From contig NW_019773514.1 in NCBI RefSeq assembly GCF_001039355.2, positions 403,068 through 467,067 of the forward strand: DNA of 64,000 nt, in the 5' to 3' direction. Positions 1-13,519 of the stretch are shown here, piece after piece (position 1 is the stretch's first letter; each line of letters begins with the position of its first letter). Below the pieces are notes generated by a model. The model was not told the origin of the DNA and ran no database searches. It saw nothing but the letters and a program-made list of their open reading frames with translations. Origin of the DNA: Lingula anatina. Its lineage: Eukaryota > Brachiopoda > Lingulata > Lingulida > Lingulidae. A program made the translations under genes and the position numbers.

Positions 1-2756
1 ACCAGCCTGAGAAATGAAGCATAATAGCAATATAATCAAGTTCCAGAACTTATTGAACATCACTGTCAAGTTCCAAATGGAAAAATATTGCAAAAAAAAA
101 AAAAAATGTTTACAAAAACAGCCTTTTCTTAACTTGTCTGAGCAGAGTGACCACTTGGAAGCCCTGATTACTTTTTAACATTGTATAAAACTATTTAACT
201 ACTAAAAAAGATGAAACACCAACTTGGAATATTTGCAAAAGGCATCTACAAAGAAAACAGATTCGAGTTTTAAAGACAAGACCCACCCTCCCTATAAATT
301 TCAGTTTTAAAGTCTTCATCCAGCACCAACTACTCAATTTTGCTGTATATCTCATCAGGGATTCAAGCAAAAGCAACATGTGAGCAATCCAAATTCCAAA
401 GACTGCTTTTTTCCAGTCCTAGCAATAAGTGCCTTCCCCTCAATGAAGGTACACAGCCTACCTTTGTCCCTTGGAGCTGCATACATTCATTTTTGGACTT
501 GGACAACTCTTCTCTCAGGTCATTACACAACTCTGTACTTTGCTGAAGGCGGCTTCTTAACACAACCTGTTAAAATACGAGAACAAAACATTTCAATATA
601 CTGATTACACATTTAAAAAAATTCAAAAAATGTATTGTTTACATAATTTTCTTATAATTAGTGTCCAACAAACTTAGGGTCGTTTAATCTCAAATGATGC
701 ATATTTTCTAATCATCTGGTGTTAAAATAGAATAATGAGAATAATTCTTGTGTCTTAAAGTTAGTAAGAGCACCTAACAAGGAATTGGGTTCAAATTTGT
801 CTTTAGTTATGCCCATTTATGTAAAAATGTATTTTATGAGGGATTGACCTACCTAAAAAACTGAATCATTAATGAAAGATTAAAACATAACAAACTAATT
901 TACCAGTTGCTCCCTTTCACTAGCTCCCTCTAGTGGAGGTTCATTCAAATCTTCTTCCTCATCTCCAGGTTGTCCACTTAAAAGCTGAAATAAAAGAGAT
1001 GCGTTTTAATGACAGATGTAAGGGTTTCTGTACTTGACCTTATGACACTTTCTCTCTGTGGTATACTTTTGCTTTATTTTTAATCTTCAATTTTACTTGA
1101 GATGTACTTAATAACAATGCTTCTATACAAAATCTTGACACACATCCCATAAAAAAAATGAATTTTATAATCTATATATCTAGTGTTCTCTTAACAACAA
1201 GACAAACTAATAAATGATCATTCTGTCAACAAGTACTTTTTAATATAACAGTATCTACAGTAATATATACTGCTTATTCTGAAATGATGTCCATTTCATA
1301 AAAAAATCACACACATACAATAACAAATGAATGACAATCACAGTTAATCATGCTGTTAGTGTTTATTCCATCTAGCTCCATTGTTAACACTCTTAGGCAT
1401 TTATCTAAGATCCCTTCTACACTAAAACAGGAATAAACATTATTTTTGATTTCACATAACTGTACCCCACCCCTCCGACCTCTCTTTAACAAGAAATCAA
1501 TTAATATGAATCATTCCTGGAAGCATAATCAGTGAGTCAGGAGAATATTATCAGAATGAATCATTATAAAAGGTGCATTTAAGCCTGACCTTGCTAAAAC
1601 TAGACAGATAAACAGAGAATGAGAAATTGGTCTCTTCCACAAAAATGTTCTTGGGCTAAGCTTAGACTGCAAAACTGAGAAAGCTGAATACACAAATGTG
1701 AATCAATTTTGTAGTATAGGTCTAAGAGTTTACACAGAAATTCAAGCAACATGTTACTCATTTAGGCTATCTGGTGACAACAGAAAGGCTACTTTTTGTT
1801 TTAAATATTATAACATCAAGCTTGAATGCACCTCACCAACATCTGTACCAAACAACAATAATAGCATTAATGAAACAAAACAGCTTTCACATTCCCAGGT
1901 TAGTATGCCATGCCTGAACATTACTACTAACTGGTTAACTTATGTCTGCAAGGAAGATATTATTTTAACATCTAAATCATGCAGGGTAGTGAGCTTTATA
2001 AGGCCTGTAGAAATAACACCCTTAATGTAACTGTTTCACTGCTTCCTTGTTTTTCAATGCCATCACCATAAGCACAGTGGATACAAGTAATAATAAGCAT
2101 TAGAGGACTACAAAGCATTAGGAGGCACATGGCAGTGTAGTTACCACATTCTGCAGCTGTAAAAGAATTTTTCTTGTCTCTGCAACCTCGTCCATGAATT
2201 TTGTATCTTCCTGTAACCAAAGTGAAGTCAAAGTCAAGAAAATAAAACCATAGAAGATATTGTCCCCATTTCTATTCAAAAAGCCTATGCCAAACAAAAT
2301 AACAACATTAAAGCAAACTTACAGATGCAATATAAAAGTCTAGGAGACGAAGAAAAGTTTTAAAAAATTCATTCTGATTCAAATTATCATATTATTTGGT
2401 ATCATATTTAAAACCTTGTCTACAGTTTTAGCAGATGACACTATCCTGTAACCCTGATAACAATGTACATGCTAGTGCTACATGTAAAATTACATTTCCC
2501 ATGTATAAAAGAAATATGGATTAACATATAACCCCTGGTACCGCAAAGCAGCACAAGCCTAATTTTGTAACCACTGAGCCAAAATCACTGTCAAGACAAA
2601 TGGAATTTGGCCTTACTTATCATGAGTATTTTTGATGTAAGCCACCTTTCAGCTCCTTTAATGAAACACAGCTGCATCAGCTCATATTCTTAGCAGTCTT
2701 ATGCTTGACAGATTTTCAACATGATACTCTTTGACGTGTGTGTGTGTGTGTGTGCA

Positions 2757-2824
<68 letters not shown>

Positions 2825-5800
2825 NNNNNNNNNNNNNNNNNNNNNNNNNNNNNNNNNNNNNNNNNNNNNNNNNNNNNNNNNNNNNNNNNNNNNNNNNNNN
2901 NNNNNNNNNNNNNNNNNNNNNNNNNNNNNNNNNNNNNNNNNNNNNNNNNNNNNNNNNNNNNNNNNNNNNNNNNNNNNNNNNNNNNNNNNNNNNNNNNNNN
3001 NNNNNNNNNNNNNNNNNNNNNNNNNNNNNNNNNNNNNNNNNNNNNNNNNNNNNNNNNNNNNNNNNNNNNNNNNNNNNNNNNNNNNNNNNNNNNNNNNNNN
3101 NNNNNNNNNNNNNNNNNNNNNNNNNNNNNNNNNNNNNNNNNNNNNNNNNNNNNNNNNNNNNNNNNNNNNNNNNNNNNNNNNNNNNNNNNNNNNNNNNNNN
3201 NNNNNNNNNNNNNNNNNNNNNNNNNNNNNNNNNNNNNNNNNNNNNNNNNNNNNNNNNNNNNNNNNNNNNNNNNNNNNNNNNNNNNNNNNNNNNNNNNGGG
3301 ATGGGGGAGGGGGGGTAATATTATCATCATCCCTTTCTCTCCCATGCTTACCAGTTCCTGCAGCTTGACAATCATTTTCTTGGCCTCAATGACATCAGCG
3401 GAAATGTCCTCCTGTTCAGATAACACCTCATTCCATGCCTGGTCCGTCTGTCGCTGCATGTGCTCTATTACTTTCTGAGCTTTGGCACCTTGGTCTCTGT
3501 CCCCCTTGCCTGCCACTAGAGTATATGAAAAGAGTTATTAAAGAAATGATATCGGTGTGCCTTCGATCTATGTAGAAGGATAATTTTATTGGAAATGAGC
3601 CTTAACAAATATCAAATGTGTATCATCCACACAAATGGCCACAGGCCATGAATCATACCCATATCAAAGTCAGCAGACAAACTTTTCCTGAGCGCTCCGT
3701 GACCAGTTTTGGAATTCCCCAAGAGGGCACCACTGGGCTGAGGACTGTGCGACGCACTGACAACGGGACTCGACATAGGGCTAGCACCTTCTATGTTGTG
3801 GGCGCGTATGTTGCGTATGCGCCCACTGCTACTATAGCTATGGTCCGAGTCACTCTGCTGGTCCGAGCTACTGTAATATCTGAAACAAAGTTTGTAAATA
3901 TTAACATCTACACCTAAACCTGGACCTTTGACTTTCTTCATGCATGTGATATTGCACTGTGGTGGGTCTGGTTTCTTCGACATAACCATGCATTCTGTTT
4001 TACTTGTACAACATTGATCTTGAAAGTTCTCAATGTGGCTCATTTTCAATTATCATAAAAATTTGTGATCACACTGTCACACACTAAAGCCGTTACAGAC
4101 TTTGCCATTTGGTCACCTTTTGGCTCGGGTTAACCCAAAACTGGGATAACTGACCTCAGTGATCAGCATCAATTATTCCAGCGCTGGATTGATCCTCGAC
4201 AAAAAAGTGACCTTACTGAGTCAGCCAAAGTCAATAATATAAATATCTAGAAACAGCATGCCACTTAACTAACAAGTAACAAATGTGAAAAAAAATACGA
4301 GTAAACTGGCAGTGTTGGGAGCACCTCACCTTGGGGAGAGGTCACCTCTTGAGGATAATTCCTTTGGTCTGCGGACCCTTTGTCCCATACTGGCCACGTC
4401 TCTCCTAGCATCAGCTAGTGCCGCAGCCGCTGCCTGGAAACATAGCATAACAGATGGTGAAGATATTTCACATGCTGTTTAAGCAGTCAGTAACTATGAA
4501 CTTTTAATTGATCAAATCTTAAACTTTTCAATTTCTACCTTAATGAAAGTTTTTGTCCAAACACTTCATCAATCAGAAGTTCAGAAGTCAGGAGACAATG
4601 TATAGTAAAAAGTTTAGAGAGTATTATAACACTGTCCCAGATGTGAAACAGGTTTGTGCCTCCTCCCGTTCTTGTTCAAGTGTTGGGATGAAAGGTATTG
4701 CAGGTGTGCTTTCAGTAAGTGTGGAAATGGAAGTTTAAAATTTTATCAATATGAGTTACATTACTACATAAATCAATTTCCATCAGACTATTAACCATCA
4801 TATACATTTACAGCCACAGTTCCATGGTAAATAGGATTTGTGAAATGAAAATGCCCATTTCTTGTGGCCAGTGGAATCTTATAATCATATTAGTGCATTT
4901 TACCTGTGCAATGCCAGCAACATTAGTCCTTGGAGACCTGTACTGGTGTGCAGAGTGTTTTACACTGTCTGGTTTGAAGTGGGCGGCTAGGGCCAGGATC
5001 AGGCGCATTATGGACTTCAAGTTACCTTCTACAATATCTGAAACAATAATAAATATTTGTTATTAAAGTTAAACATCATAAATCTTTTCAAATATCAGTA
5101 CGTTTTTCAAGAAGTTGGTTTTTTTCTTCTTGATAAATTTTACTACAGTACATGTAGTTTAAGTTATTTTTGCCAAGGGAAGTTGCTTCAAATCCTGTGT
5201 GGCCTAAACACCACAGATTAATAATGTCTTAGTTTTGGCCCTGTAATATCTAATAATACTCTTGGCAGGGCCTGCAGGCCTCTGAGCCTACAATACTGCC
5301 CCAGTTTGTGCCATGTGCACAGTGGGAGGTTACCTTTGGCTGTGGTATGATGCATCCGTATCCTCCTGGCTGCCATGAACTGCAGGACTCTCTCTATGTT
5401 CTCTTTCATGTCATGTGGGTTTGCAGGCTCATAATTCACCCCAGCTAACTTCTCGCCCGCTGAAAATAATCAATATTCATCGCATGTAATCATATGGTAT
5501 CACATTTAGCAAACTCATAATTACCATTTTCTCCTAAAAGACGTGGATGACTCAAATCTTTGTTTCACATCTAAGCAAGTCTATGACATAATCCATTGAC
5601 TATTAAATTTGTTGTTGAACTAATAAAGGTTAAATTTTTCAAGTTACTGATGGAAAATTTTGCAATTCTTTTAGTTATATTTATCATTATCTACAGATTA
5701 CATCTTCTAACCAGTAAATTTTGATTTTGGCTATTTAATCAAGGATACAACATCAGATTTTCTTAAAATTTCCTAAAAGCATTTAATAAATACAAGAGAC

Positions 5801-6479
5801 ATAGTTTAAAGTCACAAAAACTGTTCTGTTTCATCAGTAAGAACTGGGACAGATACGAGACTGCTTTTTATGAATAATAAATTAAAAGGACAATATACTG
5901 ACCAACAATTTCCACCAGTTGAACCAGTGCAACGCCATCTACCATGTCCCGCCTCAAATCCTCCACAATGCGTGTGTTAGGCTTTTTCTTCAGCTGGGAG
6001 TTCACCCAAGCAATGTATGCTTGTAATTGTTGCTGAAACAGAAAATAAAAGACTACTTATGCTACTGCCACTCATTATGGTGAAAATATATAAATTACAA
6101 AAAAATATATATATATTTTTATGTGGTCTTAGTGACTACAATCATTGTAATAATGAGTAACTGCAGGTGTTTCATTATCTCTTGTGAGATAAAAAAGTAA
6201 ATTGTTCTATAAGACAGCTCACAGCTATGAGTCACTAGATCAAGGCCTTCAATTTAGGATTCAAGCATCATACTAAATAAATTCACCCCAGCTAACATTA
6301 AAGTCAGCCTCTGTGACACAACTTACTTTTTTACCTATTATATATAAACCATATAATATGGTTTATATATATGTGTGTGTGTGTATATATATTAACACAC
6401 ACACACACACACTTACCGTCCACTCCATCCAGGAATTACTGTCTGGCGAATCAACTGATCCTTTTCTGCTCGAGGACAT
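1..6479 (-). CDS. DIXDC1: Dixin (DIXDC1) orthologue, 5' part; 3' end off the window
   Basis: Dixin is a cytoplasmic Wnt/Dishevelled-pathway scaffold with an N-terminal calponin-homology (CH) domain, a coiled coil and a C-terminal DIX domain. Coding exons in gene order: 6417-6479 (ATG at 6479), 5903-6032, 5334-5459, 4904-5037, 4330-4433, 3659-3879, 3352-3515, 2145-2210, 904-984, 462-566. All have GT-AG borders, all phases agree, and together they give 398 codons. An acceptor after position 6 starts the next exon, cut by the edge after two codons. Exons 2-4 (about residues 22-151) encode the CH domain, with EIVAGEKLAGVNYEP, RIRMHHTTAKDIVEGNL and LILALAAHFKP closely matching vertebrate Dixin. 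Exon 6 is Ser-rich. Exons 7-10 are coiled-coil-like (EAKKMIVKLQEL, then LREELSKSKNE and LQGTK). The DIX domain is not in the window. An in-frame ATG at 6587 could add 36 residues; I prefer 6479. A 473-base N gap lies in the intron after exon 7 and could hide a further exon. Orthology is confident. Confidence 0.93.
2738..2824. repeat. (GT)n-(GA)n compound microsatellite running into a gap
   Basis: About 35 bp of GT/CA repeat is followed directly by about 50 bp of GA/CT repeat, and the sequence then breaks into Ns at 2825. It lies in a Dixin intron. The simple repeat probably caused the assembly gap. Confidence 0.95.
2825..3297. other. Assembly gap (473 N) in a Dixin intron
   Basis: This is an unbroken run of N between coding exons 7 and 8 of the Dixin gene. 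The flanking exons are both in phase 0 and join cleanly, so no exon is required here, but an alternative or extra phase-0 exon cannot be excluded. Confidence 0.99.
6361..6412. repeat. AT/GT microsatellite abutting the Dixin exon 1 donor
   Basis: TATA and TG/AC dinucleotide runs stop within about five bases of the splice donor of the first coding exon (GTAAGT at 6416 on the minus strand). The first 50 bases of the intron are therefore simple repeat. Length changes here could affect splicing, but that is inference. Confidence 0.85.
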
Positions 6480-7458
6480 TCCTGACGCTGTCGACAACAA
6501 CAGTAACAGTAACAACACACTGCAGCATGCTTTAACTACAGCACTACACTGGTAACAGGTTGGTATTGCTGTTCTTCCATGTGTCACATACTGTATTCTG
6601 GATAATTACTGCACAGGCAATGTCACAGTTGAGAATCCCTTTTATATAACACAAAACAGATTTACTGATATCTATATGGATGCTGAAGCACAGTTTTATA
6701 TTTGTAATACTTCAGGGCTTCTTGATCGAGCAAACGTTAACTTGACTGTGGTTGCTTTATGTCCAGGCACTGGGCATAATAAAGCATATTATGCTATCAA
6801 TATGCAATAAAGCTTCTATACAACTGCCAGTGTCAAAAAAATAGCACATAAATTCCTGAATGTGCCTTAGCTGGATTAAGTTTGATTTTGTATGTCAAGT
6901 ATTTTACATCAGCTAAACCAATCTCTGTTTTTCTTCTTCTGGTGCCATATTTCATCTGTAAAAACAATTAAACATACCAGCATGGGTTATATGCTGCCTG
7001 AAGTATTTCAGCAGTCACTGCGCTCCATCCCCCCAAAAAAATGGGTTTTCACATGGAAGTGAAATTAAGATTCCCACTTGAGCGTGTAACACTGCAGCCA
7101 CCGATGGGATTTTTACGATTTAAAAGATTTTACGATAAATTTAACAGATGTGTGTTAACAAACTTGAAAGCAAGCATTAGTATTTACTTAGCTTCAAAAC
7201 AAGATATAGAAATAAAGGAAACCCTTGACCATCAGTCTCAATAATATTTTATTTTTCATTTTCCTCCAATTTAACACTGATTTAGTGAAATAATTACTAG
7301 TAGTAAAATTAATTGTTGGCTTCATTGAAATTTGTGTAAGACCAACTCCCTGGAAGGTGATATGCATATACACCAATAACAGTAAGAAACACGCGGACCA
7401 TTAACCGTTAATTTCCATTTGACAGTAAATAAACGTTCGCAATCACTCACTAACTTAC

Positions 7459-7560
7459 CTGGATTGTGACTGTCAAAACACTAAGCTCTCACGGCATCAA
7501 GTGGTTTTCAAAATGGCGGAAGTCCGTTAATCTCGACTCATAATATTGTATAAGCGTCAT
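7459..7560 (-). promoter_or_regulatory. Probable noncoding first exon and promoter of the Dixin gene
   Basis: On the minus strand a strong donor (CCAG then GTAAGTTAG) ends an exon at 7459, about 0.9 kb upstream of the first coding exon. No ATG-led frame in it joins the Dixin CDS, so it is read as 5' UTR. Just upstream, near 7512, lies an AAAATGGCGG block, which matches the YY1-type core common at animal housekeeping promoters. The transcription start is not visible, so the right boundary is approximate. Confidence 0.5.
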
Positions 7561-8537
7561 TCTGGGTGAGTGATTATATTCATATATCTCATTCATATTT
7601 ATGTAAAAAAATTAGGTGTCACGATATATGATTCCTCCTAAATCAGATGTTCCTCATGCTGCCTCACGAGGAAAACGCTTCATGGTATTTCAGAGTATAA
7701 CAAGGTGACCTACTTATAAATCACATTGTGGTAGAGGATCCAAGGGAAGCAATGCGGCTGCCCATCTGGCTGCTATGCTCTCGTGCAAGTTAGGTCCTAC
7801 TACTGCAGCTAATAGGCCTTTAAAACGACACTCGAATAGTTTTAGCGGAGATGACCCTTAAAGTGATATGAGAAGGAGGTTTTTATTACTATTCACCACA
7901 ATTAAAATAATGCACTTTTGACATTACTCTGCGGTTTTGTTCATTGTCGTGGAAGTTGGCCGGGAAGGAGGGGCCGGGCAGCCTAGGGCAATTTAGGCCT
8001 ATATAACCTCACATGTTAGCTACCGAAGAAAAGCAGGGTAGATTTGCTACAATACACAGGAGACAGGGTTGGGAACATTTCATTCAGACATATAGGACAT
8101 CATGAAAAGAAGGGAAAAGGAAGATGGAGAAGCAAGAAAGAAGAGGTTATATGGGGAATGTGTTTGGAAGGCGAACTGCAGCTGATAACTTATATTTAAG
8201 TAAGAGATCAAGCGATTTGTTATTGTAATTAGATAAGGATCAAAGCTCCATCCAATGCTTTTTGGGCGAAATACTGCAGGCTCCCTATGGCATTAAATAT
8301 TAACAAATCATCGGAGCATAGAATTAATATTCCATTTTTCTTATCAAAAGATAATTTATTGAAAAAAAAAAAAAAAACAACTAAAATTGTAGTTCTTTAT
8401 TGTTTCCTGATCCTTTTCATCTACCGTCATTTTATTTGCTCCTGAGGTCGTCTTGGAAATTTCAAACACAAGATAAAAGAAAGCTTTAAAATGATCTGAA
8501 TGAAAGGGATTTTCTAAAAGAATTTGTTCATAATTTG
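7561..8537. other. Intergenic, no gene seen
   Basis: This AT-rich stretch lies between the Dixin promoter and the 3' end of the first dioxygenase gene. I see no convincing exon, RNA gene or repeat. A short A-run follows TTTATT (minus-strand AATAAA) near 8355, and a second TTTATT is near 8397; either could be the poly(A) signal of the dioxygenase gene. Confidence 0.6.
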
Positions 8538-10447
8538 TCAATAAAGTTCAGTGTTTGCGTATTCCGTATTACTTTTCGCCTTGTACCGTTTTAGTGACCA
8601 GAGCGCGTAAGTTGTACATGTTGGATCAGTTATCCACTTGTCCCCGTGAGATTTGTCCCCGACGAAGACCTGTGATATGTCGGCGTCATATCTTGCCCCC
8701 TGGAAGAACGGCATGGAAATCCTTTGGACGCCAAGATCGAGAACACGGTGACGCGTGGCTTTCAATATCCCGCCAGTCATGCGCGATAGGCACTCGCCGA
8801 TGTTCATCACGAGCGAGTTCAGGCGACAGTCCACGGTCAGCCATTCTGTCATGGCGATGTTTTCGTCGTCCTTCTGTATCTGCAGCCCAGGGAAGTTGAA
8901 CGTTGCCAGAAGAGTCAACAGAGCGCTGTCGGTGTGTTCATCACAGTGTAGCTTTTTCCCGTCAGATCCCACGGCGGCTTCCGGATGAGGTCCTGTTCGG
9001 ACAGGGTAGCAAAGCATGCGCATCGTCGACATAGGCTTATTCTCAATCATGCTGTCAAATGCACTTTCTTCTAAGCCCAATCCTAGAGCAATCATGCGGA
9101 GAATGTCCTTAGAAACCACTGTCATATTGTCATGATGCTTCTGAAGATATTCTCGGAAGTTTGGACAGTCGTCGTCTTCATCTGGCCACGTGACGTGCTC
9201 ATAGAGAAGGGTGCGCTTCATGATTGGGTCATCGTAAGGCAGCTCCGCGCCAAAATCGAATCCTTCTTTGTAGGAATTGCCTTCTGGGTTTGGTGCAAAG
9301 TAGCCACGATATACGTTTTTGCAGTTTGGGTCATGGTTGTAGTTTTTCGTTGCAACCTGCAAAAAATGGTTTAACAAATTCCAAGTAAAGAGAATATGAA
9401 ATGTTCGAACAAAATACACGTGGACTTAAATATGTTACAGGAAAGACTCTTAGTTTATTAAGAATCAGGTAAAACCTGAGCAGAAAGGATCAAGAAAAAG
9501 TATTTGGATATAATGTATTAAATAGAAGAAAATAAAAGTTGACAGTAAGCAGTGGAGAAATAATTCAATTAAAACTAGATAAAGTTTATATCGCGCATCA
9601 CTACCGAAACCGTTCATCGTATTATTGACAATATATTGACACCTGGAATAAAAAGTAATTATAATACGTTTAAACCAGGCGTGATGAAAGAATTGAGAGT
9701 AGAAAGCGGAATAATTAGTTAAAATTGGACGATGTTCAGCGCAGAACTTTTAAATCTGAGTCTCCAAGTAAAGAAAGGAAACCTTGCGACTCGTAGCTGG
9801 ATGTTCTAAAATCAAGATGTATTGTTCTTTTTACTTTTTTTAAAGAAAAAATATTTTAAAGAAAAGGACTCTTTTATGTAAGATTAAACTTTTTAAAAAT
9901 CAGTTTTGTTTAAAATTAATTATGGATGATATAATTTAACGATGAAGGCAAAAAGATGTCGGCAATAGCCCACAAAGATGACGTTGAAATATAATCCAAT
10001 TTTCACACAAATTTCTGATCTTGACGAAGAGTCTGTGCCCTAACCATTAATACTGAGTTATCAATACACGCAACCTTAAAGTTGGGTGACACGTTAAGAT
10101 TACCTAATGCACTTTACTATCTCAAATCACACTTTCTTATCATATTGTGTATATTGACCCAGCTGCATAAGCTAATATTTACTAACTTTCTTTAAACACA
10201 GCAAAAATGATAACAGTGTAATGAGTCTCCCTTTTAAATTCACCTTCCTTTTCCAAGCGTCCGGTTTAGAAAAGAACCACTCTGCCCTCTTCAGCAACTC
10301 CCACGGTTCAAAACAGTCCACATTGTCAATGTAGGCGAAACCTCCATGCTCTAGCGCATCCACTAGCTCTCTAGCCACCGCCAGGCGGTCAGTTTTAGCC
10401 TTACTGTAGTCTATGATCGGCAAGCACGGCTTGGACGTGGAACCCAT
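8538..10447 (-). CDS. IPNS-like Fe(II)/2-oxoglutarate-dependent dioxygenase, gene A
   Basis: There are two exons: 10244-10447 (68 codons, ATG at 10447) and 8538-9356 (272 codons plus stop), joined in phase 0 (GT-AG) to give 340 residues, the usual length for the isopenicillin N synthase-like superfamily. Exon 1 holds the N-terminal DIOX_N-type region (LPIIDYS, ELVDALEHGGFAYIDNV). Exon 2 holds the double-stranded beta-helix core: iron ligands H209 and D211 (HTD), H271 (ATRHRV), and the 2-oxoglutarate anchor R280-x-S282 (QRISMPFF). This spacing is almost the same as in fungal IPNS. All catalytic residues are present, so an oxidoreductase on a small molecule is likely; the substrate is unknown. 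Compared with genes B and C it has lost several otherwise shared residues: MTGGIL for MTGGRL, FFQGARYD for FFxEPxYx, and MLCYPVR for MLRYPVR. It may be functionally diverging. Confidence 0.93.
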
Positions 10448-11261
10448 TCTATACCAGAGTTATGGCTATATTTGTATTGAACTAAAGATTGGGTGCATAG
10501 ACACACGGTAACTCTGTACTCGGTGAATAAAGTGTCAATGAATCATCAATGTGTGTATTAACTAACGACGCATGTGGGCAAAGTTTAGGTCAACGTAACT
10601 TAGGGGCCAAAAATTGTGTAGTCTTATGAGACCCAGGCACCTGAGGCACGACTTAAATTCTGACCACAACCAAGTGGATTTTGCCTCTATAAAAAGTCAA
10701 CGATTTGCAGAGATGATGTTGTTAGGGTCCCGTTGATTTCTATCTAACCAATTATTTGGTGAAAGGATGACATGAAAATAATTTGAATGGACGCTCCACC
10801 TGGATTTTGTTAAATGGCTGAAGTGGTATGGGGGTACAAGATTTAAATATTTTAACCGAGTGAACAAAATAAATTTCTCGAGAAGGACAATATATGGGAT
10901 AAAATTGCCCAGTTTTGTCTCGTTCTGCTTGTTATATATATATATATAAGGGAGAAGAGGGGAGGGGGAACCTTCGAAGCAAATGTGTTGGGTTACCCGG
11001 ACCACTAGGGACCCACCACCACTTGTGTTATTGGCGACACTGGACTAGCACTCTATCTGGGTGCAGATCAGTCAACTTGGGGCCGTCACTTAATGCCGTT
11101 TTTGAAATACGACCTATTAAACAGTATATACAACGCATGGCGTCGGAGTGAGAGGAATCAGGTAAAAATAAAAGACTCGTGAGATATTACCAGTCCGTAC
11201 TGGGTTATAACCCTTTTTGAATGGAAGGGGGGGGGGGTAGCGGGAGCAAAAAGGTGTAATT

Positions 11262-11427
11262 CAGGGGTGGATTTAGGCCGTCTTCTGGGTCTTCCGGAAT
11301 ACGGTCAGATTTTCATGTTTACATTGACGGGTATCCATTTTACTGTCGGAAGACGGTCAAATATGAAGTATGGATCAACAAAGATAATTTGGAAGACTGT
11401 CAGAATATATATCTGGATCCGCACCTG
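11262..11427. mobile_element. Small TIR (MITE-like) element, copy 1
   Basis: The element is 166 bp with imperfect 15-bp terminal inverted repeats (CAGGGGTGGATTTAG at the left, CTGGATCCGCACCTG at the right). It is flanked by a perfect 5-bp duplication, TAATT. The interior has two GGAAGACGGTCA-type blocks and matches the copy at 54745-54911. It has no coding capacity, so it would be non-autonomous. The superfamily is not assigned: the CAGGGG ends recall hAT elements, but those normally make 8-bp duplications. Confidence 0.8.
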
Positions 11428-13151
11428 TAATTGTGGATCCAGCAAAGAGTGTCATCAGTACAATGTATTATGCACTCAAAATTACAATTACAGATTCTTC
11501 CAACAACCTCTTTAATAAGAGTTATTACCATTCCATTGTTTTTCAATATTTCATTGTCACACCATCTGAGAATGCACTGTTGTGCTATACAGTAACCTCT
11601 GTACCTAGGTAATAATTTAAACTTACTTAGCTGTTGTTGTAACTTTTGAGCGTAATGAAGGAGTTTTTTATACGTGTAACCATTTTAATTTTCATCTTCA
11701 GAATTATTGCATAATATTCTTATCTGATTGTGCGGCCGGAGCGAACACCTGTTCTGTGCATAAATTGGCTTTTCTTGTTGAACTGCTGTCGTTGATAACC
11801 ATGTCATGAACAGGTTCAAGTTCTGTGACTTAAAACACCTGTCCAAAGGAGATAGTATGATAAAGCCATAGGACAAGACGTGCGTGAGCATTGTGAATAA
11901 CGATAAAACACTACATATATAAAAGTGAAGTGACACAGCAAGACTTTTCAAATGTCACTAGAAACGCGCGTGATAGCGACAAAAGTCGAAATGTATTCAA
12001 CATGCACTTTAAGATTTATTACATTGTATCATATAATTTCTGTACACATAAAAACCTGACCGCGTGTCTTTACTTAAATTCGAACAAAGAAAACTCAAAA
12101 TTGAGAGCATTAAGTCCAATAGATAAGGGAGGGAAGCACGAGCATAAACATATTTAATACAGCAGCCAAGTCGGGCAAAGTAATGGCAAGAATTGCTTGG
12201 TTTTCTCTTATGTTGCTCGATTAACCTTTAAAGGGAGAGTCGAAAGGACGAAGGGGATAGGCCCAGAAATTTAATTAGGTAGGTCACGTGACTGCTGTGC
12301 CCTCCTCTGGGTGTACCATTAAGTAAGAGGTACTGCGACGCTTGGTTTTCGCTAATACTTTACATATAACCATGAAGACTACAAATTCTTCACCCATTCT
12401 GTATTTCGATGTTTTTCTTTCTCATAGCAGCCCTTCAACAAAGTTCTTATAAGTTTCTATTCTAAAACATATGTAAACATTAATTGTCTTCATACACCAA
12501 ACATGCACTGTATATTAACCATCTGTTTTGATAACAATGCATCCTTTCGCGTTCATGTCTGGAAAAAAGACAGAGAGCGGGGTCTGGTGTGTTATTAGGC
12601 GTAAAGAACAATTACAATTTGATCTGGAGGGGGGGGGGCGCATATCAGATGTATATGTAAAAAAGCAAGTCAAAGACTTCACTATCTAAAACTATTGAAA
12701 AGAGCAGAGCTTTCTGTGTATGAACGCATACGCTTCTACGCGTCAAAATTCCTAACAGTGAAACATTCTGAGCAGTTACCGGCAGAAGGGATACGCTATC
12801 GAAAACTTAAGTCCACAATATGTCCAAAGATCACAAAAAACACCATCTTCCTCCTGAGGCAAATGAAAAAACATGCCATTTACTCTGCGTCGAACTAAGA
12901 AATATACCGTACCAAAATTGAAACTATCAGATCTCCAAAGACACCCATACCATGGAGACTGAAAACCTTTTAAAAACTTTAAGTGTGTTGTGACCTTTAT
13001 TTTAATGTATTTTTAAAATATTCTTCGAGAACCGAATATTTTATTTAATCTTAACACTTTTTAAAATAACCAATTTTATTTATCTTATTTCATTTAGAGA
13101 AATAAACAATTTATATCACTGTACAATCCATCTATTATAGTTGAAAATGAA

Positions 13152-13153
<2 letters not shown>

Positions 13154-13205
<52 letters not shown>
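13154..13205. repeat. (ATT)n microsatellite
   Basis: This is an uninterrupted run of about 17 ATT units in the intergenic region downstream of dioxygenase gene B. Confidence 0.95.
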
Positions 13206-13209
<4 letters not shown>

Positions 13210-13519
13210 CCCATATACCAAAAATATATATCCTACATTTTAAATCTACTTTAAATAAGCACCAAAGTCCCACTTGGAAGAGCACAAAATACTCTTAGTA
13301 ATAAAACATTTTAAAGTAGACAGTCCCTTGTGTCAAATATACTTTTTTTCAGCTGCATCCGACTGAAGTACATAGTACTTCACCTTGCACACCAAAAAGG
13401 TTGTAGTATTATCCTGTTTATCTTTGCAAAAGGAATATTCAAGAGGCAGGGCGATTTAAGTTAAGGATAGTGCAAGGAGTTATAACAGAAGGCCTTCTGT
13501 TATAACTCCTTGGATAGTG

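Larger units (their letters stand above)
10448..13519. other. Intergenic between dioxygenase genes A and B
   Basis: I see no convincing gene here. It holds a short (TA)n run near 10935, a G homopolymer near 11230, a 166-bp inverted-repeat element at 11262-11427 (listed separately) and an (ATT)n array at 13154-13205. The first 25 or so bases upstream of gene A exon 1 are shared with gene B. Confidence 0.6.

Noticed and set aside
2716-3516. Long open frames on both strands spanning the N gap with ER or SL repeat proteins
   Set aside because: They are translations of a GA/GT microsatellite and a run of Ns. Only 3352-3515 on the minus strand is a real exon (Dixin).
8555-8988. Plus-strand open frames opposite dioxygenase exons (also 13730-13970 and 17227-17427)
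   Set aside because: They are antisense shadows of exon 2 of the dioxygenase genes.
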